DNA from: Ochrobactrum sp. BTU1
Lineage (GTDB): Bacteria; Pseudomonadota; Alphaproteobacteria; Rhizobiales; Rhizobiaceae
Length of the DNA stretch: 64,000 nucleotides
Reading direction: 5' to 3'
NCBI GenBank assembly: GCA_018798825.1
Contig: CP076355.1
Location: 186,001-250,000 of the forward strand
A program made the position numbers and the translations under genes. Of this stretch, positions 26,071 to 35,746 are shown piece by piece (positions within the stretch are counted from its first letter, which is position 1; every line of letters starts with the position of its first letter). Below the pieces are notes generated by a model, which was given only the letters and a program-made list of their open reading frames with translations, did not search any database and was not told where the DNA came from.

Positions 26071-26125
26071 TCAAACTGCGGCCCCAATTAAAATCACACA
26101 CCAGTATAGTCGGATAAAGAATGAT

Positions 26126-26162
26126 AAAAAGTAACCGGAAGTTTGCAAGCAAACTTCCGGTT
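26126..26162 (-). terminator. Rho-independent terminator after the small periplasmic protein gene
   Basis: Perfect inverted arms of 14 bp (26133-26146 with 26149-26162), followed on the minus strand by ACTTTTTATC. A second small hairpin (CCAGTG/CACTGG, about 26173-26195) lies just before it. Confidence 0.75.
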
Positions 26163-26220
26163 CAGGAAACAACCAGTGCAAGGGACGTTACACTGGCTGA
26201 TCTTTCCAAATCAGAGAATA

Positions 26221-26646
26221 TTACCAGCCGCGACCAACGCGGCGTTCATCGATGATGCGGCCGCTGAATGCATCGACCACAACGATTACGCGGCGGCCAT
26301 TCGGGCGGGTTGCCTTGACGAGATAAGCTCCGCGTTCACGGCGCATATCACCGACATCATAGCCGCGGCGCTGCAGTGAGCGCGAAATCTGGCGTGGGCC
26401 GAGTGTTTCCGGACGTCCATAGCCGTCACCCCAGCCCGGTCCGCGACCCGGGCCTCTATCATATCCGCGATCTGGACCGTCCCAACCTGGACGTGGTCCG
26501 CCGCGTGGCGGCATTGGTGGACGATAACCATCATCGTCGTAATACTGAACCTGAACACGCAGGCCGTTATCAGCTGCATGGGACGTAGTCGCAATTCCGG
26601 TTGCGACGGTGGCAAGTGCGGCAAAAGCAAGAAAAGCTTTTTTCAT
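26221..26646 (-). CDS. small secreted protein with glycine/proline-rich middle and PepSY-like C-terminus
   Basis: 141 residues from the ATG at 26646. The signal peptide MKKAFLAFAALATVATGIATTSHAA is followed by a low-complexity stretch rich in Pro, Gly, Arg and Asp (about residues 40-80), then by a compact domain, ISRSLQRRGYDVGDMRRERGAYLVKATRPNGRRVIVVVD. The last part resembles PepSY-like domains found in many Brucella/Rhizobium periplasmic proteins. Function unknown. An in-frame extension to 26766 is unlikely to be real because it would bury the signal peptide. Confidence 0.78.
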   Translation of the reverse strand: MKKAFLAFAALATVATGIATTSHAADNGLRVQVQYYDDDGYRPPMPPRGGPRPGWDGPDRGYDRGPGRGPGWGDGYGRPETLGPRQISRSLQRRGYDVGDMRRERGAYLVKATRPNGRRVIVVVDAFSGRIIDERRVGRGW

Positions 26647-26882
26647 AACCGTAATCCTTTGGTGAACCCGCCTCTCAGCAGGCATAGTGGGACAATAGCC
26701 CCAAGCATCTGAACGCTCGCCGAAGATGATGTTCATTTTGGGTTCATTGGATGGCGTAACCCCCAATTTCCGGGGTCCAAGCGATCAGGAGTTGTTACGC
26801 TAAGTGATAAGCCGTGTAACTATATTCTCGGCTTTCACGCGCGGCCCCGACAGCGTTTTATGCAAGACACAATAAAATCAGC

Positions 26883-26912
26883 CTTGAAATGAAAAAGGGG
26901 CATTCCCAATTA
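26883..26912 (+). promoter_or_regulatory. sigma-32 (RpoH)-type promoter candidate for hsp20
   Basis: CTTGAA (26883-26888), a 16-bp spacer and CCCAATTA (26905-26912) fit the heat-shock consensus CTTGAA/CCCAT-T. It leaves a leader of about 100 nt before the hsp20 start. Confidence 0.6.
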
Positions 26913-26918
26913 AGTTTT

Positions 26919-27018
26919 GCGGTCGCCGATAACGGGATCGCCGGCACGAAGGATTCGCCAGAATGGGAGTTCTGCCGCCAAACCAATGCATTATGTCGCT
27001 CTTAAGGAGGGCTTACAC
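26919..27018 (+). promoter_or_regulatory. possible ROSE-type RNA thermometer in the hsp20 leader
   Basis: The 100-nt leader ends with TCGCT (26996-27000), which can pair through a six-pair stem (26998-27003 with 27007-27012) with the AAGGAGG Shine-Dalgarno (27004-27010), hiding it. A U(U/C)GCU anti-SD opposite an AGGAG site is the hallmark of ROSE elements upstream of rhizobial small heat-shock genes. The upstream hairpins are weak by eye. Confidence 0.45.
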
Positions 27019-27492
27019 ATGCGTCACGTTGATTTTTCCCCGCTCTATCGTTCCACCGTTGGTTTCGACCGCCTCTTCTCCTCGATGCTCGACACGCTCG
27101 CATCGCCAGAAGGTTCGCAGTCTTATCCGCCATATAATATTGAGCGGACCGGTGAGAACACCTATCGCATCACCATGGCCGTTGCAGGCTTTTCGGAAAG
27201 CGAACTCGAAATCGAAGCCCATCGCAATCAGTTGACCGTGAAGGGCCAGAAGGCCGAGAACGATGCTTCTGAAACCGGTGAAGTGCTTTATCGCGGCATT
27301 GCTTCGCGTGCTTTCGAGCGCCGCTTCCAGCTTGCAGACTTTGTTGAAGTTGCTGGCGCCAGCCTCAAGAATGGCTTGCTCCATATCGATCTCAAGCGCG
27401 AAATCCCTGAACAGATGAAGCCGCGCAAGATAGAAGTCAGCAAAGCATCGGTTGGTGAAGCCCAGCAGATCGAAACGAAAACTGCCCACTAA
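27019..27492 (+). CDS. small heat-shock protein, Hsp20 family
   Basis: 157 residues from the ATG at 27019, preceded by TAAGGAGG. The alpha-crystallin domain runs from about residue 35 (YNIERTGENTYRITMAVAGFSESELEIEAHRNQLTVKG) to about 130, with the class A-like N-terminus MRHVDFSPLYRSTVGFDRLFSSML similar to IbpA and rhizobial class A proteins, and a C-terminal PRKIEV (I-x-V type) motif. It is a holdase chaperone binding unfolding proteins. Heat control is likely both transcriptional (RpoH-like promoter) and translational (leader hairpin). Confidence 0.92.
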   Translation: MRHVDFSPLYRSTVGFDRLFSSMLDTLASPEGSQSYPPYNIERTGENTYRITMAVAGFSESELEIEAHRNQLTVKGQKAENDASETGEVLYRGIASRAFERRFQLADFVEVAGASLKNGLLHIDLKREIPEQMKPRKIEVSKASVGEAQQIETKTAH

Positions 27493-27515
27493 TCTCTGCT
27501 GAAGCCTATATAAAG

Positions 27516-27544
27516 AAAGCGGCGCATTAAGCGCCGCTTTTTTT
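27516..27544. terminator. Rho-independent terminator between hsp20 and ltaE
   Basis: Perfect 10-bp stem AAAGCGGCGC/GCGCCGCTTT (27516-27525, 27531-27540) with loop ATTAA and a T-run downstream on the plus strand. The minus strand also ends in a T-rich tail, so it may serve both convergent genes. Confidence 0.85.
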
Positions 27545-27562
27545 GCTTTTGGGATACGCGCT

Positions 27563-28612
27563 CTAAGCGATAAGCTTGCCGAACTGATCGACTTCTTCTT
27601 CGGTATTGGCAAAGCTCGTGACGAAGCGCGCGAAGATTTCGCCCTCGCTGATGCGGTTGACTTCCGAATGCGGCGGGTTCCAGTCATAGAAGATCGCACC
27701 CGCACTGCGCAGGCGGTCATAGACTGACTGTTTCATGATCGCGAAAACCTCGTTGGCTTCCGGCTTCCATGCGAGCCGCATCTGGCTGGATGCATCGATG
27801 TGACGGGCGAGACGCGCGGAGAGCGCATTGGAATGCTTTGCAAGGTCAATCCAGAGATCGTCTGCAAGATAGGCATCGAACTGTGCTGCAATAAAGCGCG
27901 TCTTTGAGAAAAGCTGTGCCGCACGTTTGCGGATGAAAGGCAGGTCGCGTGCGCGGGCCGGGTCCATGAAGACCAGTGCTTCCGCACACCAGCAACCATT
28001 CTTGGTGCCGCCAAAGGAAACAATATCGACGCCTTGTTTCCACGTCATTTCGGCTGGCGTCATATCAAGGGATACAAGCGCGTTGGCAAAACGTGCGCCG
28101 TCCATATGCAGAGGCAGGCCCGCATCGCGGCAAATCTGCGAGATCGTCGCGATATGTTCAGACTGGTACAGCGTGCCGACTTCCGTGGCCTGCGTGATGC
28201 TGACCGCCATCGGCTGACCGGCATGGACGAAAGCTGGATTGAAACGCTTGAGTTCGCGCTTGAGCAATTCAGGATCAATACGGCCCATTGCGCCATCAAT
28301 CGGATGCAGACGTGCGCCGCCGGTGAAATATTCAGGCGCACCGCATTCATCTTCGATCACATGCGCTTCTCGATGCACGAGTGAAACGCCGCCCGGACGG
28401 TTGACGCTGGCGAGCGCCAAGGAGTTGGCCGCCGTGCCTGTGCCGACAAAGAAGACCGCGACTTCACGCTCGAACAATTCGTTGAAACGCTGTTCAACGC
28501 GTTTGTCGATTTCGCTGGCGCCATAGGCTGCAGCAAATCCGTTTGCATGAAGCGAAAGACTTTCAGCGATTTTCGGGTGGGCGCCTGCCCAATTGTCTGA
28601 AGCAAAATGCAC
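27563..28612 (-). CDS. ltaE: low-specificity threonine aldolase family
   Basis: 349 residues from a GTG at 28612 with GGAGA upstream. It is a PLP-dependent fold type I enzyme: the pyridoxal Lys lies in VSFGGTKNGCW, with LPLHMDGARFANAL as the Asp segment and FASDNWAGAHP at the N-terminus. It cleaves L-threonine/allo-threonine to glycine and acetaldehyde. Length and motifs are normal. The phenylserine aldolase subgroup is an alternative reading of the same family. Confidence 0.85.
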   Translation of the reverse strand: MHFASDNWAGAHPKIAESLSLHANGFAAAYGASEIDKRVEQRFNELFEREVAVFFVGTGTAANSLALASVNRPGGVSLVHREAHVIEDECGAPEYFTGGARLHPIDGAMGRIDPELLKRELKRFNPAFVHAGQPMAVSITQATEVGTLYQSEHIATISQICRDAGLPLHMDGARFANALVSLDMTPAEMTWKQGVDIVSFGGTKNGCWCAEALVFMDPARARDLPFIRKRAAQLFSKTRFIAAQFDAYLADDLWIDLAKHSNALSARLARHIDASSQMRLAWKPEANEVFAIMKQSVYDRLRSAGAIFYDWNPPHSEVNRISEGEIFARFVTSFANTEEEVDQFGKLIA

Positions 28613-29181
28613 GATGTTCTCCGCTGGCGGTAGGACCTTATAGCAAAGGTCTATAACCGGACTCGGTAACAGGCGTAAGGCCTGTTGACGCTAAAAAGCG
28701 AGCAGCATGTGTCACTTTTTAGAGCTTCCCGTGAGGAGCGCCAGGCGCGCCAAACTGACGCAACTAGCATCAAACGTAATTAAATGATGCAATAGTGAAT
28801 GTCTGCGACACTTTGTTTCGCAATTGGCTCGAAAAAATCATGTTTCCATCTTGTGAGCGAATTTGAATTCTGTCATACGTGATTAGGACAGCAATACTGA
28901 CTAATTCACCCTTGCTGTCCAATTCATCACTGTGATCGTCAGGTTTCTTGTCAAAGCTTCCGTCAGTTGCAGAAAGAAAGTGCCGCGCGGATCGGGATAA
29001 CCCGGCAGAATGCGATGCTTAATGAGACAGGGGAGTTTGGTGCGCCGCAATGCGGGCCGAGGTCGCTTGTCGAGCCTGAAAGACTACGGCGCCAAAACAA
29101 TATTCCTTTCGATGGCTATGCCATCGGCCCCGGAACGTCGTCCAACGCCTTTTCGATAAGGCTTTCCATACATAGACTAAA

Positions 29182-29224
29182 GTGCGTCCCAAAAAGTGCG
29201 AAGCGGTTTTTGGATCAGACGCAC
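29182..29224. repeat. palindromic repeat, tandem copy 1 upstream of gltB
   Basis: GTGCGTC...GACGCAC arms enclose an AAAGTGCGAAGCGG core flanked by complementary CCAAAA/TTTTTGG. The same core recurs at 29236-29278, 41161-41259 and 42549-42645. Confidence 0.75.
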
Positions 29225-29235
29225 GGCGAGACACA

Positions 29236-29278
29236 GCGCATCCCGAAAAGTGCGAAGCGGTTTTCGGATGAGATGCGC
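29236..29278. repeat. palindromic repeat, tandem copy 2 upstream of gltB
   Basis: GCGCATC...GATGCGC outer arms and CCGAAAA...TTTTCGG inner arms around GTGCGAAGC. It lies 11 bp from copy 1 and about 80 bp upstream of gltB, so it may influence the gltB leader. Confidence 0.75.
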
Positions 29279-29360
29279 GACTAAAACAGTTCGGAACGAA
29301 TAGCCGTTCCGGTTCATTATCGTATCGCGCAGGGTTGCGCGCTCACTGGAGGGAATGACG

Positions 29361-32300
29361 ATGCCGCATTTGACGCCATCTGTATCGCATGTGGATTTAC
29401 ACAACGGTCAGAACGGAACGGTCAAAGCTGCGACCAATTCCACCAACGCAACCCGAAAAACGCGAACTTCGGCGGGTACTCCCCCCGCCCAAGGTCTCTA
29501 TGATCCACGCAACGAACGCGACGCCTGCGGCGTTGGCTTCATTGCGCATTTGAAGGGTCAGAAGTCGCATCAGGTTGTCGAAAACGGCCTCAAGATGCTT
29601 GAAAACCTCACCCATCGTGGTGCGGTTGGCGCAGACCCTCTGATGGGCGATGGTGCAGGCATTCTGGTGCAGATTCCAGATCGCTTTTTTCGCGAAGAAA
29701 TGGCGCGTCAGGGCATCGACCTGCCGCAGCCGGGCCATTATGCCGTAGGCTATCTCTTCATGCCGCGCGATGCAAAATTGCGTGCGCATATCGAAGAAAT
29801 CATCAAGGAAGTCATTGCTGCTGAAGGCCAGACATTCATCGGTTTCCGTCAGGTGCCGGTTGATAATGAGTCTTTGTCGAAGGCTCCTGAAATTGCTGCG
29901 ACCGAGCCTTTCCATGTCCAGGTTTTCATCGGCCGTAGCGCGACTATTGAAACCGACGATGATTTTGAACGCCGTCTGTTCGTGCTGCGCAAGGTCATTT
30001 CCAACCGCATCTATCAGGAAAACGAGGGGGACGATAAGGGCTTCTATATCGTATCCATGTCGGCGCGCACTGTTGTTTATAAGGGCATGTTCCTGGCCTA
30101 TCAGGTTGGTGCCTATTACAACGACCTGAAAGATCCGCGCTTTGAAAGTGCTGTGGCTCTCGTTCACCAGCGCTTTTCGACCAATACTTTCCCGTCGTGG
30201 CGTCTGGCGCATCCATATCGCATGGTTGCGCATAACGGCGAAATCAACACGCTGCGCGGCAACGTCAACTGGATGGCTGCCCGTCAGGCATCGGTGGATT
30301 CGGAGCTGTTCGGCAACGATATTTCCAAGCTTTGGCCGATTTCCTACGAAGGTCAGTCAGACACTGCCTGCTTCGATAACGCGCTCGAATTCCTGCATCA
30401 GGGAGGCTACAGCCTCGCCCATGCGATGATGATGCTGATCCCGGAAGCATGGTCGGGCAACAAGCTGATGTCGGACGAACGCCGCGCGTTCTACGAATAT
30501 CATGCGGCTCTCATGGAGCCATGGGATGGTCCTGCAGCCGTTGCCTTTACCGATGGCCGCCAGATTGGTGCGACGCTGGACCGTAACGGTCTGCGTCCGG
30601 CCCGTTATATTGTGACTGACGATGATTTCGTCATTCTGGCTTCGGAAGCAGGGGTTCTGCCTGTCGAAGAGAAGAAGGTCGTCAAGAAGTGGCGTCTTCA
30701 GCCAGGCCGTATGCTGCTCATCGATATGGAAGAAGGCCGCATCGTTTCGGATGAGGAAATCAAGTCACAGATCGCACAGAAGCATCCTTACAAGCAGTGG
30801 CTTTCCAACACGCAGCTTATTCTGGAAGACCTGAACCCGGTTGAGCCTCGCGCGCTGCGCAAGGATGTAAGCCTCCTCGACCGTCAGCAGTCATTCGGTT
30901 ACAGCCAGGAAGACACCAAGCTTCTGATGTCGCCAATGGCCACAACGGGTCAGGAAGCCATCGGTTCGATGGGTACGGATACGCCGATTTCGGCCATGTC
31001 CGACAAGTCGAAGCTGCTCTACACCTATTTCAAGCAGAACTTCGCGCAGGTCACCAACCCGCCGATTGATCCGATCCGTGAAGAGCTGGTGATGAGCCTT
31101 GTCTCCTTCATCGGACCGCGCCCAAACATTTTCGATCTGGTTGGCACATCGCGTCGCAAGCGTCTGGAAGTGCGTCAGCCGATCCTGACCAATGGCGATC
31201 TCGAAAAGATCCGCTCCATCGGTCACACGGAAGATCGCTTCGATACCAAGACGCTCGACATCACCTATAATGTCGGCGAAGGCGCTAACGGTATGCAGGG
31301 CGCGATTGAACGCCTGTGCGACCGTGCGGAAGCAGCGGTTCATGGCGGCTATAACATCGTCATCCTGTCGGATCGTCAGGTTGGTCCGGATCGCATTCCG
31401 ATCCCGGCTCTGCTGGCAACGGCTGCTGTCCACCATCACCTGATCCGCAAGGGTCTTCGTACATCGGTCGGTCTGGTTGTTGAATCGGGTGAACCACGCG
31501 AAGTGCATCATTTCGCTTGCCTCGCAGGCTATGGTGCAGAAGCAATTAACCCGTATCTCGCCTTCGACACGCTGCTCGACATGCATCGCCGTCGCGAATT
31601 CCCGCCGGAAGTCGACGAATATGAAGTGGTCAAGCGCTACATCAAGTCGATCGGTAAGGGCATTCTCAAGGTCATGTCCAAGATGGGCATCTCGACCTAC
31701 CAGTCCTATTGCGGCGCGCAGATTTTCGATGCGGTTGGCTTGCAGACGAGCTTTGTCGATCAGTTCTTCTTCGGTACGGCAACGAGCATCGAGGGCGTTG
31801 GTCTTGACGAAATCGCGGAAGAAACCGTGCGCCGTCACACCGATGCGTTCGGTAATGACCCGGTTCTGCTGACAGCGCTCGAAGTTGGTGGCGAATATGC
31901 CTACCGTATGCGTGGCGAAGCACATCTCTGGTCGCCGGATGCGGTAGCGAAACTGCAGCACGCCGTCCGTACTTCGAACCCTGATACATTCACCGAATAT
32001 ACGTCCATGCTCGACTCCAAGGCGGCGCAGGCAAAGACCATTCGTGGCTTGTTTGATATCCGCTTTGCGGAAGCAAGTGGTCGCAAGCCGGTTGCCATTG
32101 AAGAGGTTGAATCGGCGGTCGATATCGTCAAGCGCTTCTCGACCGGCGCCATGTCGTTCGGCTCGATCTCGCGTGAAGCTCACACCACGCTTGCGCGTGC
32201 GATGAACGCCATTGGCGGCAAGTCAAACACGGGTGAGGGCGGTGAAGAGCCGGATCGTTTCTATCCGCTGCCGGATGGTACGCCAAACCCAGAACGCTCT

Positions 32301-34112
32301 GCGATCAAGCAGGTGGCATCGGGCCGTTTCGGTGTGACGACGGAATATCTGGTCAATTCCGATCTCATCCAGATCAAGGTTGCGCAGGGTGCAAAGCCGG
32401 GTGAAGGCGGTCAGCTGCCGGGCCATAAGGTCGATGCGACCATCGCCAAGACACGTCACTCGACGCCGGGCGTTGGCCTCATTTCGCCTCCGCCACACCA
32501 TGACATTTATTCCATCGAAGATCTGGCACAGCTGATCTATGATCTGAAGAACGTCAATCCGGCTGCTGATATTTCCGTTAAGCTGGTTTCGGAAGTGGGT
32601 GTTGGTACGGTTGCGGCCGGTGTTGCCAAGGCACGCGCTGACCACATCACAGTGTCCGGCTATGATGGCGGCACGGGTGCGTCTCCGCTCACATCACTCA
32701 AGCACGCTGGTTCGCCATGGGAAATCGGCCTTGCCGAAACCCACCAGACGCTGGTGTTGAATGGTCTTCGTTCGCGCATTGCGCTGCAGGTCGATGGCGG
32801 TCTTCGGACCGGTCGCGACGTGGTGATTGGTGCACTGCTCGGTGCCGACGAATTCGGTTTCTCGACCGCTCCGCTGATTGCCGCTGGCTGCATCATGATG
32901 CGCAAGTGCCATCTCAACACCTGCCCTGTGGGCGTTGCCACACAGGACCCTGTTCTGCGCAAGCGCTTCAAGGGCACGCCTGAGCATGTCATCAACTTCT
33001 TCTTCTATCTGGCAGAAGAAGTGCGCGCATTGCTGGCAGCCATGGGCTTCACCAAGCTTGAGCAGATTATCGGCGAAACCGAACTGCTCGAAAAGCAGAC
33101 CATGATCGATCATTGGAAGGCCAAGGGTCTCGACTTCAGCCGTATCTTCTACAAGCCGGAAGCTGAGAAGCACGAAATCTTCTGGACCGAACGTCAGCAT
33201 CATCCGATTGAAGATGTTCTGGATCGGACGCTGATTGCTCAGGCCATGCCTGCGCTTGAAAACAAGACGCCGGTCAAGATCGATGTCGACATCAAGAATG
33301 TCGACCGTTCGGCAGGTGCGATGCTTTCGGGTGAAGTGGCCAAGCGTTTCCGCCACAAGGGTCTGCCGGATGACACCATTGCCGTTACCCTCCGTGGTAC
33401 GGCTGGCCAGTCCTTCGGTGCCTTTCTTGCACGCGGTGTCTCGTTCGAACTGATTGGCGATGGCAACGACTATATCGGCAAGGGTCTTTCGGGTGGTCGC
33501 ATTGTCATACGTCCGCCAGAAGACACGCGTATTGTGGCTGAAAACTCGATCATCGCAGGTAATACCGTGCTTTACGGTGCGCTTGAAGGCGAGTGCTATT
33601 TCCGCGGTGTGGCAGGCGAGCGTTTCGCAGTGCGTAACTCTGGTGCGGTCACGGTTGTCGAAGGCGTGGGTGATCACGGCTGCGAATACATGACGGGTGG
33701 TGTGGTTGTCGTTATCGGTCAGACTGGCCGTAACTTTGCAGCGGGCATGTCGGGCGGTGTCGCCTATGTGCTGGATGAAGAAGGTGACTTTGCACAGCGC
33801 TGCAACATGGCGATGGTCGAGCTGGAACCGGTGCCGGAAGAGGATGACATCCTCGAAAAGCTGCACCATCACGGCGGCGACCTGATGCACAAGGGCCGTG
33901 TGGATGTATCGGCAAACATGACGCGCCACGACGAAGAACGTCTGGTGCAACTGATTGCCAACCATCTGCATTACACCGGCTCTACGCGTGCGAAAGACAT
34001 TCTCGATAATTGGGAGAGCTATCGCCCGAAATTCGTGAAGGTCATGCCGGTCGAATATCGCCGCGCTCTCGAAGAGATGGAACGCATGCAGATCGGCGTT
34101 GCAGCGGAATAA
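29361..34112 (+). CDS. gltB: glutamate synthase [NADPH] large (alpha) subunit
   Basis: 1583 residues from the ATG at 29361, which has GGAGG 8 nt upstream; an ATG two codons earlier is too close. A ~47-residue propeptide-like leader precedes the Ntn amidotransferase Cys in [15 protein letters not shown]. The central and FMN-binding domains follow. The 3Fe-4S ligands lie in [14 protein letters not shown], and the C-terminal beta-helix ([31 protein letters not shown]) is complete. It makes two glutamates from glutamine and 2-oxoglutarate with electrons from GltD. It forms an operon with gltD, 70 bp downstream. Confidence 0.98.
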   Translation: MPHLTPSVSHVDLHNGQNGTVKAATNSTNATRKTRTSAGTPPAQGLYDPRNERDACGVGFIAHLKGQKSHQVVENGLKMLENLTHRGAVGADPLMGDGAGILVQIPDRFFREEMARQGIDLPQPGHYAVGYLFMPRDAKLRAHIEEIIKEVIAAEGQTFIGFRQVPVDNESLSKAPEIAATEPFHVQVFIGRSATIETDDDFERRLFVLRKVISNRIYQENEGDDKGFYIVSMSARTVVYKGMFLAYQVGAYYNDLKDPRFESAVALVHQRFSTNTFPSWRLAHPYRMVAHNGEINTLRGNVNWMAARQASVDSELFGNDISKLWPISYEGQSDTACFDNALEFLHQGGYSLAHAMMMLIPEAWSGNKLMSDERRAFYEYHAALMEPWDGPAAVAFTDGRQIGATLDRNGLRPARYIVTDDDFVILASEAGVLPVEEKKVVKKWRLQPGRMLLIDMEEGRIVSDEEIKSQIAQKHPYKQWLSNTQLILEDLNPVEPRALRKDVSLLDRQQSFGYSQEDTKLLMSPMATTGQEAIGSMGTDTPISAMSDKSKLLYTYFKQNFAQVTNPPIDPIREELVMSLVSFIGPRPNIFDLVGTSRRKRLEVRQPILTNGDLEKIRSIGHTEDRFDTKTLDITYNVGEGANGMQGAIERLCDRAEAAVHGGYNIVILSDRQVGPDRIPIPALLATAAVHHHLIRKGLRTSVGLVVESGEPREVHHFACLAGYGAEAINPYLAFDTLLDMHRRREFPPEVDEYEVVKRYIKSIGKGILKVMSKMGISTYQSYCGAQIFDAVGLQTSFVDQFFFGTATSIEGVGLDEIAEETVRRHTDAFGNDPVLLTALEVGGEYAYRMRGEAHLWSPDAVAKLQHAVRTSNPDTFTEYTSMLDSKAAQAKTIRGLFDIRFAEASGRKPVAIEEVESAVDIVKRFSTGAMSFGSISREAHTTLARAMNAIGGKSNTGEGGEEPDRFYPLPDGTPNPERSAIKQVASGRFGVTTEYLVNSDLIQIKVAQGAKPGEGGQLPGHKVDATIAKTRHSTPGVGLISPPPHHDIYSIEDLAQLIYDLKNVNPAADISVKLVSEVGVGTVAAGVAKARADHITVSGYDGGTGASPLTSLKHAGSPWEIGLAETHQTLVLNGLRSRIALQVDGGLRTGRDVVIGALLGADEFGFSTAPLIAAGCIMMRKCHLNTCPVGVATQDPVLRKRFKGTPEHVINFFFYLAEEVRALLAAMGFTKLEQIIGETELLEKQTMIDHWKAKGLDFSRIFYKPEAEKHEIFWTERQHHPIEDVLDRTLIAQAMPALENKTPVKIDVDIKNVDRSAGAMLSGEVAKRFRHKGLPDDTIAVTLRGTAGQSFGAFLARGVSFELIGDGNDYIGKGLSGGRIVIRPPEDTRIVAENSIIAGNTVLYGALEGECYFRGVAGERFAVRNSGAVTVVEGVGDHGCEYMTGGVVVVIGQTGRNFAAGMSGGVAYVLDEEGDFAQRCNMAMVELEPVPEEDDILEKLHHHGGDLMHKGRVDVSANMTRHDEERLVQLIANHLHYTGSTRAKDILDNWESYRPKFVKVMPVEYRRALEEMERMQIGVAAE

Positions 34113-34127
34113 AACTCATAATCAAGA

Positions 34128-34166
34128 CGCGGTGCTTGTGCGCCTGAAATGGCGAATAGCACCGCG
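34128..34166 (+). other. gltB-gltD intercistronic stem-loop
   Basis: A perfect 9-bp stem CGCGGTGCT/AGCACCGCG (34128-34136, 34158-34166) encloses a smaller GCGCC...GGCG hairpin. There is no T-run, so it is probably an RNA-stability or expression-balancing structure. Confidence 0.6.
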
Positions 34167-34182
34167 ATAGGAGCATGGAATA

Positions 34183-35637
34183 ATGGGTAAGGTTACTGGT
34201 TTTCTTGAGGTTGATCGGCAGGTAGCAAAGTACCAGCCAGCATCCGATCGCATTCGTCACTTCCGCGAATTCACGCTTCCCATGACGGATGGTGAAGTGC
34301 AGAAGCAGGCGGCACGCTGCATGGATTGCGGCATCCCGTTCTGCCACGGTCCAACGGGCTGCCCTGTGCATAATCAGATCCCTGACTGGAACGATCTCGT
34401 CTATAACAACAACTGGGATCAGGCGATCCGCAACCTGCATCTGACCAACAACTTCCCGGAATTCACGGGTCGTGTTTGTCCGGCGCCTTGCGAGGAAGCC
34501 TGCACGCTGAACCTTGAAGATGCGCCAGTTGCGATCAAGACCGTTGAACAGGCGCTGGGCGACAAGGCCTATGAGCTTGGTTATATCGTTCCGCAGCCAG
34601 CAGCGCAGAAGACCGGCAAGTCAGTTGCGATCATCGGTTCTGGCCCGGCAGGTCTTGCTGCCGCACAGCAGCTGGCACGCGCTGGGCACATGGTCGATGT
34701 CTATGAACGCGAAAGCCGTCCGGGTGGTCTGCTGCGTTATGGCATTCCTGACTTCAAGATGGAAAAGCACCTGATCGACCGTCGCGTCACGCAGATGGAA
34801 GGTGAGGGCGTCCGCTTCCTTTGCGGCGTAAATATTGGCGTCGACAAGCCGCTGCGCGGTCTGCTCGATACCTATGATGCGGTGCTTTATTCGGGCGGCT
34901 CCGAAAAGCCGCGTCCAGCCGGTATTCCGGGTGCAGACCTTGAAGGCGTGCATGATGCCATGCCTTACCTCGTTCAGCAGAACCGTCGTGTTGGCCGCGA
35001 AAGCATTGAATCGGTCGCCTGGCATGAAGCGCCAATCCTTGCAGGTGGCAAGCATATCGTCGTTGTCGGCGGTGGTGATACGGCTTCTGACTGCGTTGGC
35101 ACGGCTTTCCGTCAGGGCGCGGTCAATGTCACGCAGCTCGATATTCGCCCGCAGCCGCCTGAAAGAGAAGACAAGCTGAGCGTCTGGCCTTATTGGGCAA
35201 CCAAGATGCGTACGTCTTCCAGTCAGGCTGAAGGTGCTAATCGCGAGTTTCAGGTGGCAACGCTTGAATTCATCGGCGAAGACGGCAAGCTCACTCATGT
35301 GAAGTGCTGCCAGGTTGATGAAAAGCGCAAGCCGATTGCTGGCTCTGAGTTTTTCATCAAGGCGGATCTTGCTTTCATCGCCATCGGCTTCTTCGGTCCG
35401 GGTGAAGACAGCGTGGTGAAGGAACTTGGCGATAAGCTCGAAATCGCAACGGATCGTCGCGGTGGGACTTCCGTGAAGGCCAATGAGCAAGACTATCGCA
35501 CCAATGTCGATAAGCTCTATGCAGCAGGCGATGTGCGCCGTGGTCAGTCGCTGGTTGTCTGGGCAATTCGTGAAGGCCGTCAGGCAGCCCACGCAATTGA
35601 TGCGGATCTGATGGGATCGTCCGTATTGCCGCGGTAA
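34183..35637 (+). CDS. gltD: glutamate synthase [NADPH] small (beta) subunit
   Basis: 484 residues. N-terminal Cys motifs for Fe-S clusters (AARCMDCGIPFCHG, GCPVHNQIPDW, GRVCPAPCEEACTLN) are followed by the FAD GxGxxG segment (IIGSGPAGLAAAQQLA) and the NADPH segment (VVVGGGDTASDCVGTA). It passes NADPH electrons to GltB. The ATG at 34183 follows AGGAGCATGGAATA. The operon terminates at a strong hairpin 18 bp downstream. Confidence 0.98.
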   Translation: MGKVTGFLEVDRQVAKYQPASDRIRHFREFTLPMTDGEVQKQAARCMDCGIPFCHGPTGCPVHNQIPDWNDLVYNNNWDQAIRNLHLTNNFPEFTGRVCPAPCEEACTLNLEDAPVAIKTVEQALGDKAYELGYIVPQPAAQKTGKSVAIIGSGPAGLAAAQQLARAGHMVDVYERESRPGGLLRYGIPDFKMEKHLIDRRVTQMEGEGVRFLCGVNIGVDKPLRGLLDTYDAVLYSGGSEKPRPAGIPGADLEGVHDAMPYLVQQNRRVGRESIESVAWHEAPILAGGKHIVVVGGGDTASDCVGTAFRQGAVNVTQLDIRPQPPEREDKLSVWPYWATKMRTSSSQAEGANREFQVATLEFIGEDGKLTHVKCCQVDEKRKPIAGSEFFIKADLAFIAIGFFGPGEDSVVKELGDKLEIATDRRGGTSVKANEQDYRTNVDKLYAAGDVRRGQSLVVWAIREGRQAAHAIDADLMGSSVLPR

Positions 35638-35655
35638 TTAAAACTTCGTCTCAAT

Positions 35656-35684
35656 AAAAAGCCCGGCTTTAAGCCGGGCTTTTT
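35656..35684. terminator. strong Rho-independent terminator after gltD
   Basis: A-run, GCCCGGCTT, one-base centre, AAGCCGGGC, T-run (35656-35684). Being symmetric, it can also stop minus-strand transcripts from cycA. Confidence 0.9.
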
Positions 35685-35698
35685 AGTTACTTTTTTGT

Positions 35699-35746
35699 AC
35701 GCGCATTTTGGTCCGAAAACCGGTTTCCACTTTTCGGAATGCGCGT
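35699..35746. repeat. dispersed palindromic repeat at the cycA stop codon
   Basis: ACGCGCATT (35699-35707) and AATGCGCGT (35738-35746) enclose CCGAAAA...TTTTCGG around CCGGTTTCCAC. The outer arm touches the first base of the cycA stop codon. Confidence 0.75.

Larger units (their letters stand above)
28613..29360. other. 748-bp intergenic region upstream of gltB
   Basis: The longest non-coding stretch of the window. The left third should contain the ltaE promoter. Around 28960-29110 the sequence is GC-richer and can form several small hairpins (for example CGATGGC-TAT-GCCATCG near 29110-29126), but I match it to no riboswitch class. Two tandem palindromic repeats occupy 29182-29278. The short plus-strand ORF across it is mostly repeat translation and is not credible. 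Confidence 0.5.

Noticed and set aside
28967..29284. 105-codon plus-strand frame upstream of gltB
   Set aside because: Its second half is translated palindromic repeat and the first half has no recognisable protein features.
30891..33971. Long minus-strand reading frames (up to 430 codons) opposite gltB
   Set aside because: They mirror the codon pattern of gltB, lack family motifs and ribosome-binding sites, and are antisense shadows of a certain gene.
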